DNA from: CAJBIL01 sp044359525 | GTDB taxonomy: Bacteria; Pseudomonadota; Gammaproteobacteria; Burkholderiales; Rhodocyclaceae | Direction of reading: 5' to 3' | NCBI GenBank assembly: GCA_044359525.1 | Contig: JBIKLY010000012.1 | Coordinates: forward strand, 1-51,532 | DNA length: 51,532 nucleotides | Part shown: piece by piece, positions 14,358-21,545 of the stretch | Numbering within the stretch: the first letter of the stretch is position 1 | How the letters are laid out: every line of letters begins with the position of its first letter | Position numbers and translations under genes: made by a program | The notes under the pieces: model-generated | Database searches by the model: none | Told to the model about the DNA's origin: nothing | Seen by the model: the letters and a program-made list of their open reading frames with translations, nothing else

Positions 14358-15833
14358 TTAGAAGGCGACGTTGGCGCGCACGCCGACGACCTTGACCGAA
14401 CCGGCGTCGGGATTGGCGCCGGAGCGGCCGATCCACTGGAAGTCCGGCGAGACGTCGAACTGCGGCGAGACGCGGAAGCGGTAATAGAGTTCGGCCACTT
14501 TTTCCGCACCCGACGGGGCGAAGGTAAAGACGCCACTGCCGTCGCCGTTCAGATCGCCCGCGCCACCGAGACGGCGGTATTCCTTGCTCGAACGCAACCA
14601 GGCGCCACCGATGCCGATGGCGTCGCCGCCGCGACCCCAGTAGGAACCGTTGACTTCGGCGCCGACCGACAGCGCCTGGTCGAAGGGCAGTTCGCCGTTG
14701 GCCAGCTTGCCGTAGCGGCCGAAGAAATTGATCCCGTCGCCGACGCGCTGGTCGAAGGAAATGCCGACGCCGGTGTGGCTGCCGCTGGAGACGCCGTCCA
14801 GTTCAAGCACATCGCTGCGGTGCCAGGCATAGGCGCGGTAGTTTCCGGTCAGGCCACCGAAGAGTTTGAGCTGCTTTTCCACCTGCAGCATGGCCAGTGG
14901 CGAGTCAAAACTCTTCTGGTAGCTGGCGCCCCGTTCGCCGGCGCCGAAGAAACCGAGCGAGACGCGCCACGGTTCGGCCTTGTTGCTCTCATTGACGTAG
15001 GCGCCGATGAAGCCCGGCTGGAAGCCGTTGGCATCGACCGCGACTTCGCCGCCGGCGTCGAGCAGCGGGTTATGCACGAAGACCGAGTTGAGGAACTGCT
15101 TCGATTCATCGCCGGCCGCCGCGTTCTGGTCGAAGAAGCCGAAGATGTCGATCTTGCCGAAGGTGAGTTCGAGCTTCTCGCGCGAATGCGGCTTGAAGCC
15201 GCCGTAGGGTAGCGGAATGCTGGCCTGGTACCAGGCCTGCGCGAGGACGGCCACCGAGTCGTCCGGGTTCGCGCCGCTGGCGCGGAAGGCTGTGGCGTTG
15301 GGCGCGCTGGCGAACAGGCCGAGGTTCGAGGCCGGCGTGTTCAGGCCAAGGCCCTGGCCCATGCGGAAGTGGGCGAACAGCTTGTGCTCGACATCGCCAA
15401 TCGCCTCCAGCGGCAGCTCGACGGTGGCGTCGGCGCGGTAGCTGAGCTGGCTGTTGCCGTCCCGGGTGCCGTGCGGGAAGCCGCTTGGCTTCTGCGCCAC
15501 CGTGGTCAGGCTGGCGCCGGCCTTGAGGCCATCGAGCGCTTCGATCACTTTCGATGACTTCTTCATCGCCAGCGCGTCGTTTTCGACGGCCTTGAGGCGG
15601 GCGGTCAGCTCCGGCTCGTATTGCGAAATGCGTTCGCTGTCGAGACCCTTGGCGATTTTCTCGCTATCGGTCTTCAGCGTTTTTACTTCCTTCTCCAGTT
15701 CGGCGTTGCGGGCTTCGAGTTTTTCCATGCGCGCCGCCAGTTTTTCAAGCAGCGCGGCATCGGCATTCGCTGCGAGTGCCGGCGTCACCATTCCCGCCGC
15801 CGCCAGTGCGGCGACCATCAGTCGGGCGCGCAT
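14358..15833 (-). CDS. Outer-membrane porin with N-terminal coiled coil
   Basis: A 491-residue outer-membrane protein. Residues 1-22 are a signal peptide (MVAALAAAGMVTPALA). Residues about 25-75 are a coiled coil (LLEKLAARMEKLEARNAELEK and on), as in porins anchored to peptidoglycan through an N-terminal helix. The rest is beta-barrel, with sequence like carbohydrate-selective OprB porins (SYRADATVELPLEAIGDVEH, LELTFGKIDIFGFFDQN, SPQFDVSPDFQWIG) and the terminal Phe of VGVRANVAF. It sits between ftrA and ftrB, 2 bases after the ftrA stop and 12 before the ftrB start, so it is translated with the iron system. In this context it may let ferrous iron or a small iron complex through the outer membrane. 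No motif shows that directly. Confidence 0.87.
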   Translation of the reverse strand: MRARLMVAALAAAGMVTPALAANADAALLEKLAARMEKLEARNAELEKEVKTLKTDSEKIAKGLDSERISQYEPELTARLKAVENDALAMKKSSKVIEALDGLKAGASLTTVAQKPSGFPHGTRDGNSQLSYRADATVELPLEAIGDVEHKLFAHFRMGQGLGLNTPASNLGLFASAPNATAFRASGANPDDSVAVLAQAWYQASIPLPYGGFKPHSREKLELTFGKIDIFGFFDQNAAAGDESKQFLNSVFVHNPLLDAGGEVAVDANGFQPGFIGAYVNESNKAEPWRVSLGFFGAGERGASYQKSFDSPLAMLQVEKQLKLFGGLTGNYRAYAWHRSDVLELDGVSSGSHTGVGISFDQRVGDGINFFGRYGKLANGELPFDQALSVGAEVNGSYWGRGGDAIGIGGAWLRSSKEYRRLGGAGDLNGDGSGVFTFAPSGAEKVAELYYRFRVSPQFDVSPDFQWIGRSGANPDAGSVKVVGVRANVAF

Positions 15834-15835
15834 GC

Positions 15836-16387
15836 TCAGTACCCGCCCTTTTTGCCGATGCCGACGTAGGTGAATTCGTATTCGACGTCGAAGGGCTTGA
15901 ACCACGGGCGCACGCCGGTGGCGCGGTCGGTGTGGCGGCCGAAGTGGGCGTGCTTGTTTTCCGACGGCGGCAGGATGGTGTATTTCACCTTGTACTTGCC
16001 GGGGCCGGCGAGCTTGATGTTGTCGCCGTAATGCGGGCCGTCGTTGGCGACCATCGGCATGAAGTCGCCGGCAACCTTGTAGTCGCCGCCGATCTTGCTG
16101 ACTTCGAACTTGACGACGAGATAGGGAATCCAGGCGCCTTCCTCGAAGCCGTTGGGGTTGCTGGCCAGTGCGTGAATGTCGGCCTCGATATGGATGTCCG
16201 ATTCCGAAGCCTTGCGCATGTGGCCTTCCGGCTCCATCTCGACCGGCTGCAGATAGACGGCGGCGATTTCCATGCCGGCCTTCTGCTGCGGCACGCCGAT
16301 CGGATATTCGAGGGCGAGGGCGGGTGTGGCCAGCATTGCAGCGAGGGTCACTGCGCAGGCAGTGGCCAGCTTGTTGATTTGCATCAT
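15836..16387 (-). CDS. ftrA: FtrA / P19 periplasmic iron-transport protein
   Basis: A 183-residue periplasmic protein of the P19/FetP/Tp34 family. Residues 1-25 are the signal peptide (ACAVTLAAMLATPALA). The family core follows: KAGMEIAAVYLQPVEMEPEG, then ESDIHIEADIHA, then GFEEGAWIPYLVVKFEV, then MPMVANDGPHYGDNIKL and HAHFGRHTD. The Met, Glu and His residues in these segments are the copper/iron ligands of the family. In FtrABCD it captures Fe(II) or Fe(III) in the periplasm. The start ATG 16387 is chosen because AAGGGAG lies at a proper distance; a second ATG follows directly. A Fur-box-like sequence lies at 16449-16467 upstream. Confidence 0.92.
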   Translation of the reverse strand: MMQINKLATACAVTLAAMLATPALALEYPIGVPQQKAGMEIAAVYLQPVEMEPEGHMRKASESDIHIEADIHALASNPNGFEEGAWIPYLVVKFEVSKIGGDYKVAGDFMPMVANDGPHYGDNIKLAGPGKYKVKYTILPPSENKHAHFGRHTDRATGVRPWFKPFDVEYEFTYVGIGKKGGY

Positions 16388-16448
16388 GGTGATACTCCCT
16401 TTAGTAAAAATCTGTCGGGCGGTACTTGCCCGGGATTGTTGTGTTGCC

Positions 16449-16467
16449 AATGATAACCATTTGCATT
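16449..16467 (-). promoter_or_regulatory. Fur-box-like site upstream of ftrA
   Basis: AATGATAACCATTTGCATT at 62-80 bases before the ftrA start; the two 9-mers match as an inverted repeat at 6 of 9 positions. The NAT-trimer pattern (GATAAC, ATTTGC, ATTTGC) continues to the right. It fits Fur control of the 11-kb iron gene run. Confidence 0.7.
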
Positions 16468-16545
16468 TGCATTTCCAAGTATTTTTCTTGGAGACGGGAA
16501 CTTTTTGATGAGGTGCCGCTTGAATCAGACGGAGCTTAGTTCGGG

Positions 16546-16782
16546 TCAGGTTTGCCCGTTGGCCTCGCAGCCTTCACCCAGCCGATCGCTGGCGCGGGAG
16601 CACAGGGCGCGGGTTTCGCGGTCGAGCGCCGGATCATCGGCTAGCCGATCGAGCAGGTCGGCGGCCTGGCGCGCCGATTTCGGGCAGGCCGTTTCGTTGT
16701 GGCGCAGCAACAGGCTGAGGGCGCCGGCCCACAGCGCGCTGGCGGGCATGGCCGGCATGGACTTTTCCGGTGAGCTGGCCAT
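16546..16782 (-). CDS. Small membrane protein behind Fur box, function unknown
   Basis: A 78-residue protein with no recognised family. An N-terminal hydrophobic stretch (MPASALWAGALSLLL) could be a membrane or signal segment. The rest is an acidic helical domain with three Cys (ETACPKSARQAADLLDRL, ETRALCSRASDRLGEGC). The start codon follows directly on the stop of the 23-residue gene at 16783-16854, so the two are translationally coupled. A Fur-type site lies upstream of the pair. Position between hemP and ftrA suggests a role in iron uptake, but no reaction can be assigned. Confidence 0.6.
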   Translation of the reverse strand: MASSPEKSMPAMPASALWAGALSLLLRHNETACPKSARQAADLLDRLADDPALDRETRALCSRASDRLGEGCEANGQT

Positions 16783-16854
16783 TCAGAGCACGAGGGCCAT
16801 GGCGCCCCAGAGAACGAGGGCGACGATGCTGACGTTGGTAAGCAGATTTTGCAT
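16783..16854 (-). CDS. 23-residue membrane peptide coupled to the next gene
   Basis: ATG at 16854 opens a 23-residue frame, MQNLLTNVSIVALVLWGAMA and a short end, which is a single membrane helix. Its TGA stop abuts the ATG of the 78-residue gene without a gap. A Fur-box-like region lies 24-79 bases upstream. Being so small, the call depends on the context: coupled stop/start, hydrophobic composition and the regulated upstream region. It could be a small accessory peptide of an iron transporter or a leader. Confidence 0.55.
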   Translation of the reverse strand: MQNLLTNVSIVALVLWGAMALVL

Positions 16855-16877
16855 CGCAAATCTCCGTTTTAAATAGG

Positions 16878-16933
16878 AATGATTCTCAATGTAGTCTGTT
16901 TGTATTTGTGTGTCAATGAGAATTGTTCGCATT
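16878..16933 (-). promoter_or_regulatory. Two Fur-box-like sites upstream of the small gene pair
   Basis: AATGAGAATTGTTCGCATT at 16915-16933 is a 9-1-9 inverted repeat with 7 of 9 matching pairs. A second, weaker site AATGATTCTCAAT lies at 16878-16890. Both resemble the site at 2004-2022. Confidence 0.75.
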
Positions 16934-16963
16934 TGAACGTCTGCTATTTCGCCGGCGGCGCGA

Positions 16964-17224
16964 TCAGAGGCGCACCGCGTAATACTCGACGACGTGCTGC
17001 ATCTCGATCGGGAAAGGCACTTCGCTCGCTTCCGGCAGGCGGGTGACCGTTGCCGTGCTTTCCGCTTCGTTGAAACTTAGCCATTCCGGGCGGGTGAGCG
17101 CCGGCTCGACGAGGCATTCGCGGACCATCGGGATGCTGCGCCCCTTGTCGGAGAGGCTGATCGTGTCGCCGGGGCGGACGCGGATCGAGGCGATGCTTAC
17201 CGGGCGGCCGTTCAGGCGCACGTG
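16964..17224 (-). pseudogene. Truncated rpsD (30S ribosomal protein S4), C-terminal part
   Basis: An 86-codon stretch in the minus-strand frame ending at 16964 is the C-terminal part of ribosomal protein S4: HVRLNGRPVSIASIRVRPGD corresponds to the family's I-x-V-N-G-x-x-V-N-I-x-S-x-x-V-x-P-x-D, then RPEWLSF and the final FPIEMQHVVEYYA. S4 is about 205 residues, so the first 120 or so are absent, including the N-terminal domain and the start of the S4 domain. It joins, out of frame, the receptor fragment at 17225-17523. The real rpsD lies in the ribosomal alpha operon, which is not in this window, so this is a leftover of a second copy. The stop is followed closely by a Fur-controlled promoter region. 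Confidence 0.88.
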
Positions 17225-17523
17225 ACGGTGTCCTCGATGCCACGGATGTTGACGCGCGTCGCGCCGTGCCGGCGCAGATCGCGGGCGAAGGCGATATCGT
17301 TCTCGTCCTTGAACAGGTCGGCCTCGTCGGCCGGCAGGCTGCGGTCGAGCGCGCTGCGGTCGATACTGGTGACGGTCGCCGGGATGTGGTCGATTTCGGT
17401 GGCGCTGCGCGTCGCCGTGACAACGACGTCCTTCAGCGTTGCGCTTTCGTTGGCCAGTGCCGTGTTGCACGCCGCCGCAAGGAGCAGGGCCAGCGAGCGC
17501 AGTTTGAAGCGGGGGTGTTGCAT
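17225..17523 (-). pseudogene. Truncated TonB-dependent hemin receptor (hemR-like), N-terminal part
   Basis: Starts with an intact ribosome site (GGAGG) and ATG at 17523. The product has a signal peptide (LRSLALLLAAACNTALA), a TonB box (LKDVVVTATRS) and the first third of a plug (EIDHIPATVTSIDRSALDR, ARDLRRHGATRVNIRGIED). The frame then runs into rpsD sequence at about 17224 and stops after a few codons (TVTCA). Roughly 600 residues of receptor are missing. Because hemP lies 125 bases upstream and hemP usually precedes the hemin receptor gene, this was probably hemR. A receptor lacking the barrel cannot work. Confidence 0.88.
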
Positions 17524-17648
17524 GGTTTCAGCCTCCAAGAAAAATCGGATTTTCTTGCTGGCTGGGTGACGCGATGAGCGTTGTCCTGGCTGGCGCTTGT
17601 CTTGCGAATGGTTTGCCGGCACGACAGCTGCGGCGGGAAGGGCAGGTG

Positions 17649-17822
17649 TTACTTGGTGAGGATCAGCTTATTTTCACGGGTAACGCGCAAGGTGTAACGC
17701 TGTCCGCAGTGGTCGATTTCAATGATGCGCTGGCCGCAGAGCAGCAACTGGCTGTCGATGCGGGCGATCGCCTCGGCTTGCAGCGGGATGGTCGTTGGTC
17801 CGGGGGGCGGTTGTGCTTGCAT
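17649..17822 (-). CDS. hemP: HemP-family hemin uptake protein
   Basis: A 57-residue frame from ATG 17822. The second half matches the HemP family: SQLLLCGQRIIEIDHCGQRYTLRVTRENKLILTK contains the hallmark (I/V)-x-H-x-G-x-x-Y-x-L-R-x-T-x-x-(N/G)-K-L-I-L-T-K. HemP proteins are small, commonly encoded just before hemin receptor genes and Fur-controlled; in Burkholderia and Bradyrhizobium they activate hmuR expression. Here a Fur box at 17848-17866 precedes it and a receptor relic follows, so its normal target nearby has been lost. It may still act on other haem-uptake genes elsewhere. Confidence 0.92.
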   Translation of the reverse strand: MQAQPPPGPTTIPLQAEAIARIDSQLLLCGQRIIEIDHCGQRYTLRVTRENKLILTK

Positions 17823-17847
17823 GGGCAGCTTGTATGTTTGATATGAA

Positions 17848-17866
17848 AATGAGAATGATTCGCATT
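17848..17866 (-). promoter_or_regulatory. Fur box upstream of hemP
   Basis: AATGAGAATGATTCGCATT is a 9-1-9 inverted repeat with 8 of 9 pairs, 26 bases before the hemP start. Same type as the sites at 2004-2022 and 16915-16933. Confidence 0.88.
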
Positions 17867-17978
17867 GTAGTAATGTCGCGCTGTGCTGTCAACAACGCCA
17901 ACACAACGTCAACCCAACGCCGTTACCGCCTTGCTGCCGATGCATGGGAAAGGCGTGAAAGGATTGGGTAGAGAACGG

Positions 17979-17984
17979 TATAAT
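17979..17984 (+). promoter_or_regulatory. Probable -10 box of ppa
   Basis: TATAAT lies 33 bases before the ppa start. A GTGAAA at 17955-17960 may be a weak -35 with an 18-nt spacer. Confidence 0.5.
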
Positions 17985-18017
17985 CCGTCCTTCCGCAACT
18001 CCTAAGAGAGATAAAAA

Positions 18018-18566
18018 ATGGGCCTAGATCGCGTTCCCTCAGGCAAGTTACTCCCCAACGATTTCAACGTCGTCATCGAGATTCCGATGCGCGCCGATCC
18101 GGTCAAGTACGAAGTGGACAAGGAAAGCGGCGCAATTTTTGTCGACCGCTTCATGTCGACTGCCATGCACTATCCGTGCAATTACGGCTACATCCCGCAC
18201 ACCATTGCCGGCGACGGCGATCCGGTTGATGTGCTGGTCATGGCGCAGTTTCCACTGCCACCGGGTGTGGTCGTTCGCTGCCGCCCGATCGGCATGCTCG
18301 GCATGACCGACGAGGCGGGCGATGATGCCAAGGTCCTTGCTGTGCCGGTGGATAAGCTGACGACGATGTATCACAGCGTTGAATCGCCACGCGACCTGCC
18401 ACAGATCATTCTTGACCAGATTTCACACTTTTTTGCGCATTACAAGGACCTTGAGCCGGGCAAGTTCGTGAAAATCAATGGTTGGTTTGGTTGCGAAGAG
18501 GCCAAGAAAGAAATTATGGAAGGCGTGCAGCGTTACGCCGACGCCGCTGAAAAGCCGAACTTCTGA
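18018..18566 (+). CDS. ppa: Inorganic pyrophosphatase
   Basis: A 182-residue soluble family I pyrophosphatase that hydrolyses PPi to phosphate in the cytoplasm. The active-site signature is in HYPCNYGYIPHTIAGDGDPVDVLV, with the Asp triad D-G-D-P-V-D that binds Mg. Further family segments are FPLPPGVVVRCRPIGMLGM and HFFAHYKDLEPGK. Length is typical for bacterial enzymes. The ribosome site AGAGAGA lies upstream of ATG 18018. It is transcribed alone: promoter upstream and a strong terminator 30 bases after the stop. Confidence 0.98.
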   Translation: MGLDRVPSGKLLPNDFNVVIEIPMRADPVKYEVDKESGAIFVDRFMSTAMHYPCNYGYIPHTIAGDGDPVDVLVMAQFPLPPGVVVRCRPIGMLGMTDEAGDDAKVLAVPVDKLTTMYHSVESPRDLPQIILDQISHFFAHYKDLEPGKFVKINGWFGCEEAKKEIMEGVQRYADAAEKPNF

Positions 18567-18596
18567 TCGGAACCGGCTGACCCGATAGAGTATCAG

Positions 18597-18618
18597 GGGC
18601 GCGCAGGCGCCCTTTTTT
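18597..18618 (+). terminator. Rho-independent terminator after ppa
   Basis: Perfect 6-bp GGGCGC/GCGCCC stem with a 4-nt loop and six T. Confidence 0.92.
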
Positions 18619-18694
18619 CCGGGGTGATTTACATCACAAGGGCATTTACCGCGCAGCACTGTGCAGGATTGCCCGGTACGTTTATGGTTCGCTT

Positions 18695-20305
18695 ATGTCA
18701 CTCAAAATCGCGATTGCCCAGATCAACGCCACGGTTGGCGACCTTGCCGGCAATGCCGCACGTATCCTCGATTTCGCAGAACGGGCCAGGGCGCAGGGCG
18801 CTGACCTGCTATTGACGCCGGAGTTGGTGCTTTGCGGCTATCCGCCGGAAGATTTGCTGCTGCGTGCTGATTTTTATGCGGCCTGTGAGCGTGAGCTTGA
18901 TGCGTTGGCGGCAAAGCTGAACGGTATTGCCGTGCTGGTTGGTCATCCGCAGGAAAAGCACGGGTGCTGCTACAACGCAGCAACGCTGATCAACAATGGT
19001 CAGCGTGTGGTGACCTATTACAAGCAGCGTTTGCCCAATTACGAGGTGTTCGACGAAGAGCGCTATTTCGATTCCGGCACTGTGCCCTGTGTCGTCACGC
19101 TGAAGGGCGTGCGTTGCGGGGTGAATATCTGTGCCGACGTCTGGGAAGCCGGCGCGGCTGACCAGGCGCTTGCAGCGGGCGCGGAAGTGTTGCTGGTGCT
19201 TAACGCCTCGCCTTACCATCTGGGCAAGCAGAAACGGCGCACTGAAGTGCTGCGTGAACGCGTTTCGGCGACCGGTTTGCCGGTGATCTATGCCAATCTG
19301 GTGGGTGGCCAGGATGAGCTGGTTTTTGACGGCGCATCATTTGCGCTTGACTCGACGGGTGCCTTGCGCTGCCAGTTGCCGTCGTTTGAAGAAGCGCTGG
19401 CCGTGGTCGAGGTGTGTGGCGGCGAGCTACGTTCCGGCAGCATTGCGCCGTCACAGACGATGGAAGCCGAGGTCTACCAGGCGCTGGTGCTCGGCGTGCG
19501 CGACTACCTCGGCAAGAACGGTTTTCCGGGTGCGATCATCGGCCTGTCGGGTGGCATCGATTCGGCGTTGACGTTGTGCATCGCTGTCGATGCGCTGGGT
19601 GCCGACAAGGTGCGCGCGGTGATGATGCCTTCACCTTATACGGCGGACATCAGCCTCGATGATTCGCGTGAAATGGTTCGCCTGCTCGGCGTGCGTTATG
19701 ACGAGATTGCCATTGCGCCGGCGATGGATGTCTTTGCCACGCTGCTCGAAAAAGAGTTCGCCGGACTGCCTGCCGATACCACGGAGGAAAACCTGCAGGC
19801 GCGCATTCGCGGGATGATCCTGATGGCGCTCTCGAACAAGAGTGGTTCGCTGGTGCTGACCACCGGCAACAAGTCGGAAATGGCGGTTGGTTACTGCACG
19901 CTGTATGGCGATATGGCGGGTGGCTTTGCGGTGATCAAGGATATCGCCAAGACGCTGGTTTACCGCTTATCCCGTTGGCGTAACACGGTTTCGCCGGTGA
20001 TCCCCGAGCGCATCATCACGCGCCCGCCTTCCGCCGAACTGAAGCCGGATCAGACCGATCAGGACAGTCTGCCGCCCTACGAGGTGCTCGATGCGATCGT
20101 CGAAGCCTATATGGAAAACGATCTCAGCCCGCGCGAAATTATCGCCAAGGGTTATGCCGAAGCCGACGTGCGCCGTGTTGTGCACCTGCTCAAGATCAGC
20201 GAGTACAAGCGCCGCCAGTCACCGGTCGGTATTCGCGTGACGCAGCGCGGTTTTGGCAAGGACTGGCGCTTTCCAATCACCAACCGTTACCGTGACGCGT
20301 ACTGA
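18695..20305 (+). CDS. nadE: Glutamine-dependent NAD synthetase
   Basis: A 536-residue two-domain enzyme. The N-terminal nitrilase-type glutaminase (about 1-265) has its catalytic set in TPELVLCGYPPEDLL (Glu), KQRLPNYEVFDEERYF (Lys) and CGVNICADVWE (Cys). The C-terminal NAD synthetase domain (about 275-536) has the ATP-binding loop IIGLSGGIDSALT and the segment LVLTTGNKSEMAVGYCTLYGD. It makes NAD from deamido-NAD using ammonia channelled from glutamine. Start ATG at 18695 (MSLKIAIAQINATVGD). It is followed 60 bases later by glnB, the nitrogen-signal protein. The same nadE-glnB neighbourhood is common in Betaproteobacteria. Confidence 0.98.
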   Translation: MSLKIAIAQINATVGDLAGNAARILDFAERARAQGADLLLTPELVLCGYPPEDLLLRADFYAACERELDALAAKLNGIAVLVGHPQEKHGCCYNAATLINNGQRVVTYYKQRLPNYEVFDEERYFDSGTVPCVVTLKGVRCGVNICADVWEAGAADQALAAGAEVLLVLNASPYHLGKQKRRTEVLRERVSATGLPVIYANLVGGQDELVFDGASFALDSTGALRCQLPSFEEALAVVEVCGGELRSGSIAPSQTMEAEVYQALVLGVRDYLGKNGFPGAIIGLSGGIDSALTLCIAVDALGADKVRAVMMPSPYTADISLDDSREMVRLLGVRYDEIAIAPAMDVFATLLEKEFAGLPADTTEENLQARIRGMILMALSNKSGSLVLTTGNKSEMAVGYCTLYGDMAGGFAVIKDIAKTLVYRLSRWRNTVSPVIPERIITRPPSAELKPDQTDQDSLPPYEVLDAIVEAYMENDLSPREIIAKGYAEADVRRVVHLLKISEYKRRQSPVGIRVTQRGFGKDWRFPITNRYRDAY

Positions 20306-20365
20306 GCGCTTCGCTGATTCCTGATTTCTGTTACGATTTCAAAAAAATTCTCCGGAGTAAATGCA

Positions 20366-20704
20366 ATGAAGAAAATTGAAGCCGTGATCAAGCCGTTCAA
20401 GCTGGACGAAGTACGCGAGGCGCTGTCGGATGTTGGCGTGACCGGGCTGACGGTGACCGAAGTCAAGGGTTTTGGCCGGCAGAAAGGGCACACCGAGCTG
20501 TATCGCGGTGCCGAGTATGTGGTCGACTTCCTGCCCAAGGTGAAGATCGAAATCGTTGTGGGCGACGATGCGGTCGACGGCGCCATCGAGGCGATCATCA
20601 AGGCGGCACGCACCGGCAAGATCGGCGACGGCAAGATTTTTGTGTCGTCGGTTGAACAGGTCGTGCGCATCCGTACCGGGGAAACCAACGAAGCGGCGAT
20701 CTGA
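20366..20704 (+). CDS. glnB: Nitrogen regulatory protein PII
   Basis: A 112-residue PII protein, full length. It is a trimeric cytoplasmic sensor of 2-oxoglutarate and ATP/ADP that controls glutamine synthetase adenylylation and NtrB. The T-loop contains Tyr51 (YRGAEYVVDFLPK), the uridylylation site, and both PROSITE-like motifs are visible (VTEVKGFGRQKGHTELYRG and TGKIGDGKIFV). GlnB rather than GlnK is suggested by the lack of an adjacent amtB and by the sequence style (KVKIEIVV), though this is a soft distinction. Ribosome site CTCCGGAG before ATG 20366. A strong terminator follows. Confidence 0.95.
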   Translation: MKKIEAVIKPFKLDEVREALSDVGVTGLTVTEVKGFGRQKGHTELYRGAEYVVDFLPKVKIEIVVGDDAVDGAIEAIIKAARTGKIGDGKIFVSSVEQVVRIRTGETNEAAI

Positions 20705-20735
20705 TCCCGCGCGATTTTTTGCAGCACTCAGAATA

Positions 20736-20758
20736 ACGGCCCGCGATGCGGGCCGTTT
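20736..20758 (+). terminator. Terminator between glnB and the convergent smr gene
   Basis: Perfect 9-bp stem ACGGCCCGC/GCGGGCCGT with a 3-nt loop, then TTT. The convergent Smr gene ends 5 bases further on, so it may work in both directions. Confidence 0.85.
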
Positions 20759-20762
20759 CCAT

Positions 20763-21320
20763 TCAGCGTTTGTTGTTCGAGCGCAGCAACACCCATAAAG
20801 CACCATCACCACCATCGTGCGGCGGCGCGTGGCAGAAGGCCAGTACATCCTTGCGCCGTCCCAGCCAGCCCTTGACGAGCTGGCGCAGGATGCCGAGGCG
20901 CTCCGGTGAGCCGAGCCCTCGTCCATGCACGATGCGCAGGCAGCGTTTGCCAAGGCTCTGTGCTTCGGCGAGAAAAAAGCTGACGGCTTCGTGTGCCTCG
21001 TGGCGGTTCATCCCATGTAGATCGATGTGGCTTTGGATCGTCCACCGACCACGCCGCAAATCACGTAATACGGTGCGCGGCAATCCGGGGTGCAGATATG
21101 AGTCGGCATCACCGAGATCGAGCCAGTCGTCGAGCTCAAGCGGGGCGTGCAGGGATTCGGTAATTGCGGCAGCTTCGTCAAGCTCGCGCTGGCGTGGCCT
21201 CGGGCTGGGTTTGGGCGTGGCAAAGGCAATGCGCTCGCTGCTGCGTAGCGGCGTCGCGCCGTTGACTGCGGCGCGAAAGGCGGCCAAGTCGGCGGCAAGG
21301 TCGTCCGCGTCCGGGCTCAT
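20763..21320 (-). CDS. Smr-domain (MutS2-like) protein
   Basis: A 185-residue protein (start at ATG 21320; an in-frame ATG at 21332 is also possible, neither has a strong ribosome site). The N-terminal half is a linker rich in Pro and Arg (KPSPRPRQRELDEAAAI). The C-terminal half is an Smr domain with IDLHGMNRHEAHEAVSFFL (L-D-L-H-G motif), CLRIVHGRGLGS (H-G-x-G) and GALWVLL. Stand-alone Smr proteins such as SmrA/SmrB have endonuclease activity; E. coli SmrB cleaves mRNA at collided ribosomes. This one has the short SmrA/YdaL-like layout. It converges with glnB. Confidence 0.88.
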   Translation of the reverse strand: MSPDADDLAADLAAFRAAVNGATPLRSSERIAFATPKPSPRPRQRELDEAAAITESLHAPLELDDWLDLGDADSYLHPGLPRTVLRDLRRGRWTIQSHIDLHGMNRHEAHEAVSFFLAEAQSLGKRCLRIVHGRGLGSPERLGILRQLVKGWLGRRKDVLAFCHAPPHDGGDGALWVLLRSNNKR

Positions 21321-21405
21321 TGCGAATACCATCCGAAGATCGCCATTTGGCGGCCTTCGGAAGGCGTTTTCCTAAGCCAGACGAACCGGAAAAACAAAGT
21401 GCTTT

Positions 21406-21494
21406 ACCGCAGAGGCGCAGAGGCGCAGAGAAAAGCAACGCAGAGAAAAACTGGTTTTCTCTGCGTTACCTCTGCGCCTCTGCGCCTCTGCGGT
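21406..21494. repeat. Intergenic hairpin element 2 (GGCGCAGA units)
   Basis: The left arm starts ACCGCAGAGGCGCAGAGG near 21406 and the right arm ends as its complement at 21494. The arms hold repeats of GGCGCAGA and a second block ACGCAGAGAAAA that pairs around a very short centre. It fills the gap between trxB and smr on the minus strand. Confidence 0.92.
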
Positions 21495-21545
21495 GAGGTT
21501 TTTGAAAATTTGCTCAAGAACTGTAAAGATTTGAGCCATAAGGGA

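Noticed and set aside
14007..15212. 401-codon plus-strand open frame
   Set aside because: Antisense to ftrB and the porin gene; no domain and shadow-like composition.
21406..21494. CRISPR-like repeat
   Set aside because: The repeats are 8 nt, contiguous and arranged as a palindrome with no spacers, and no cas gene is present.
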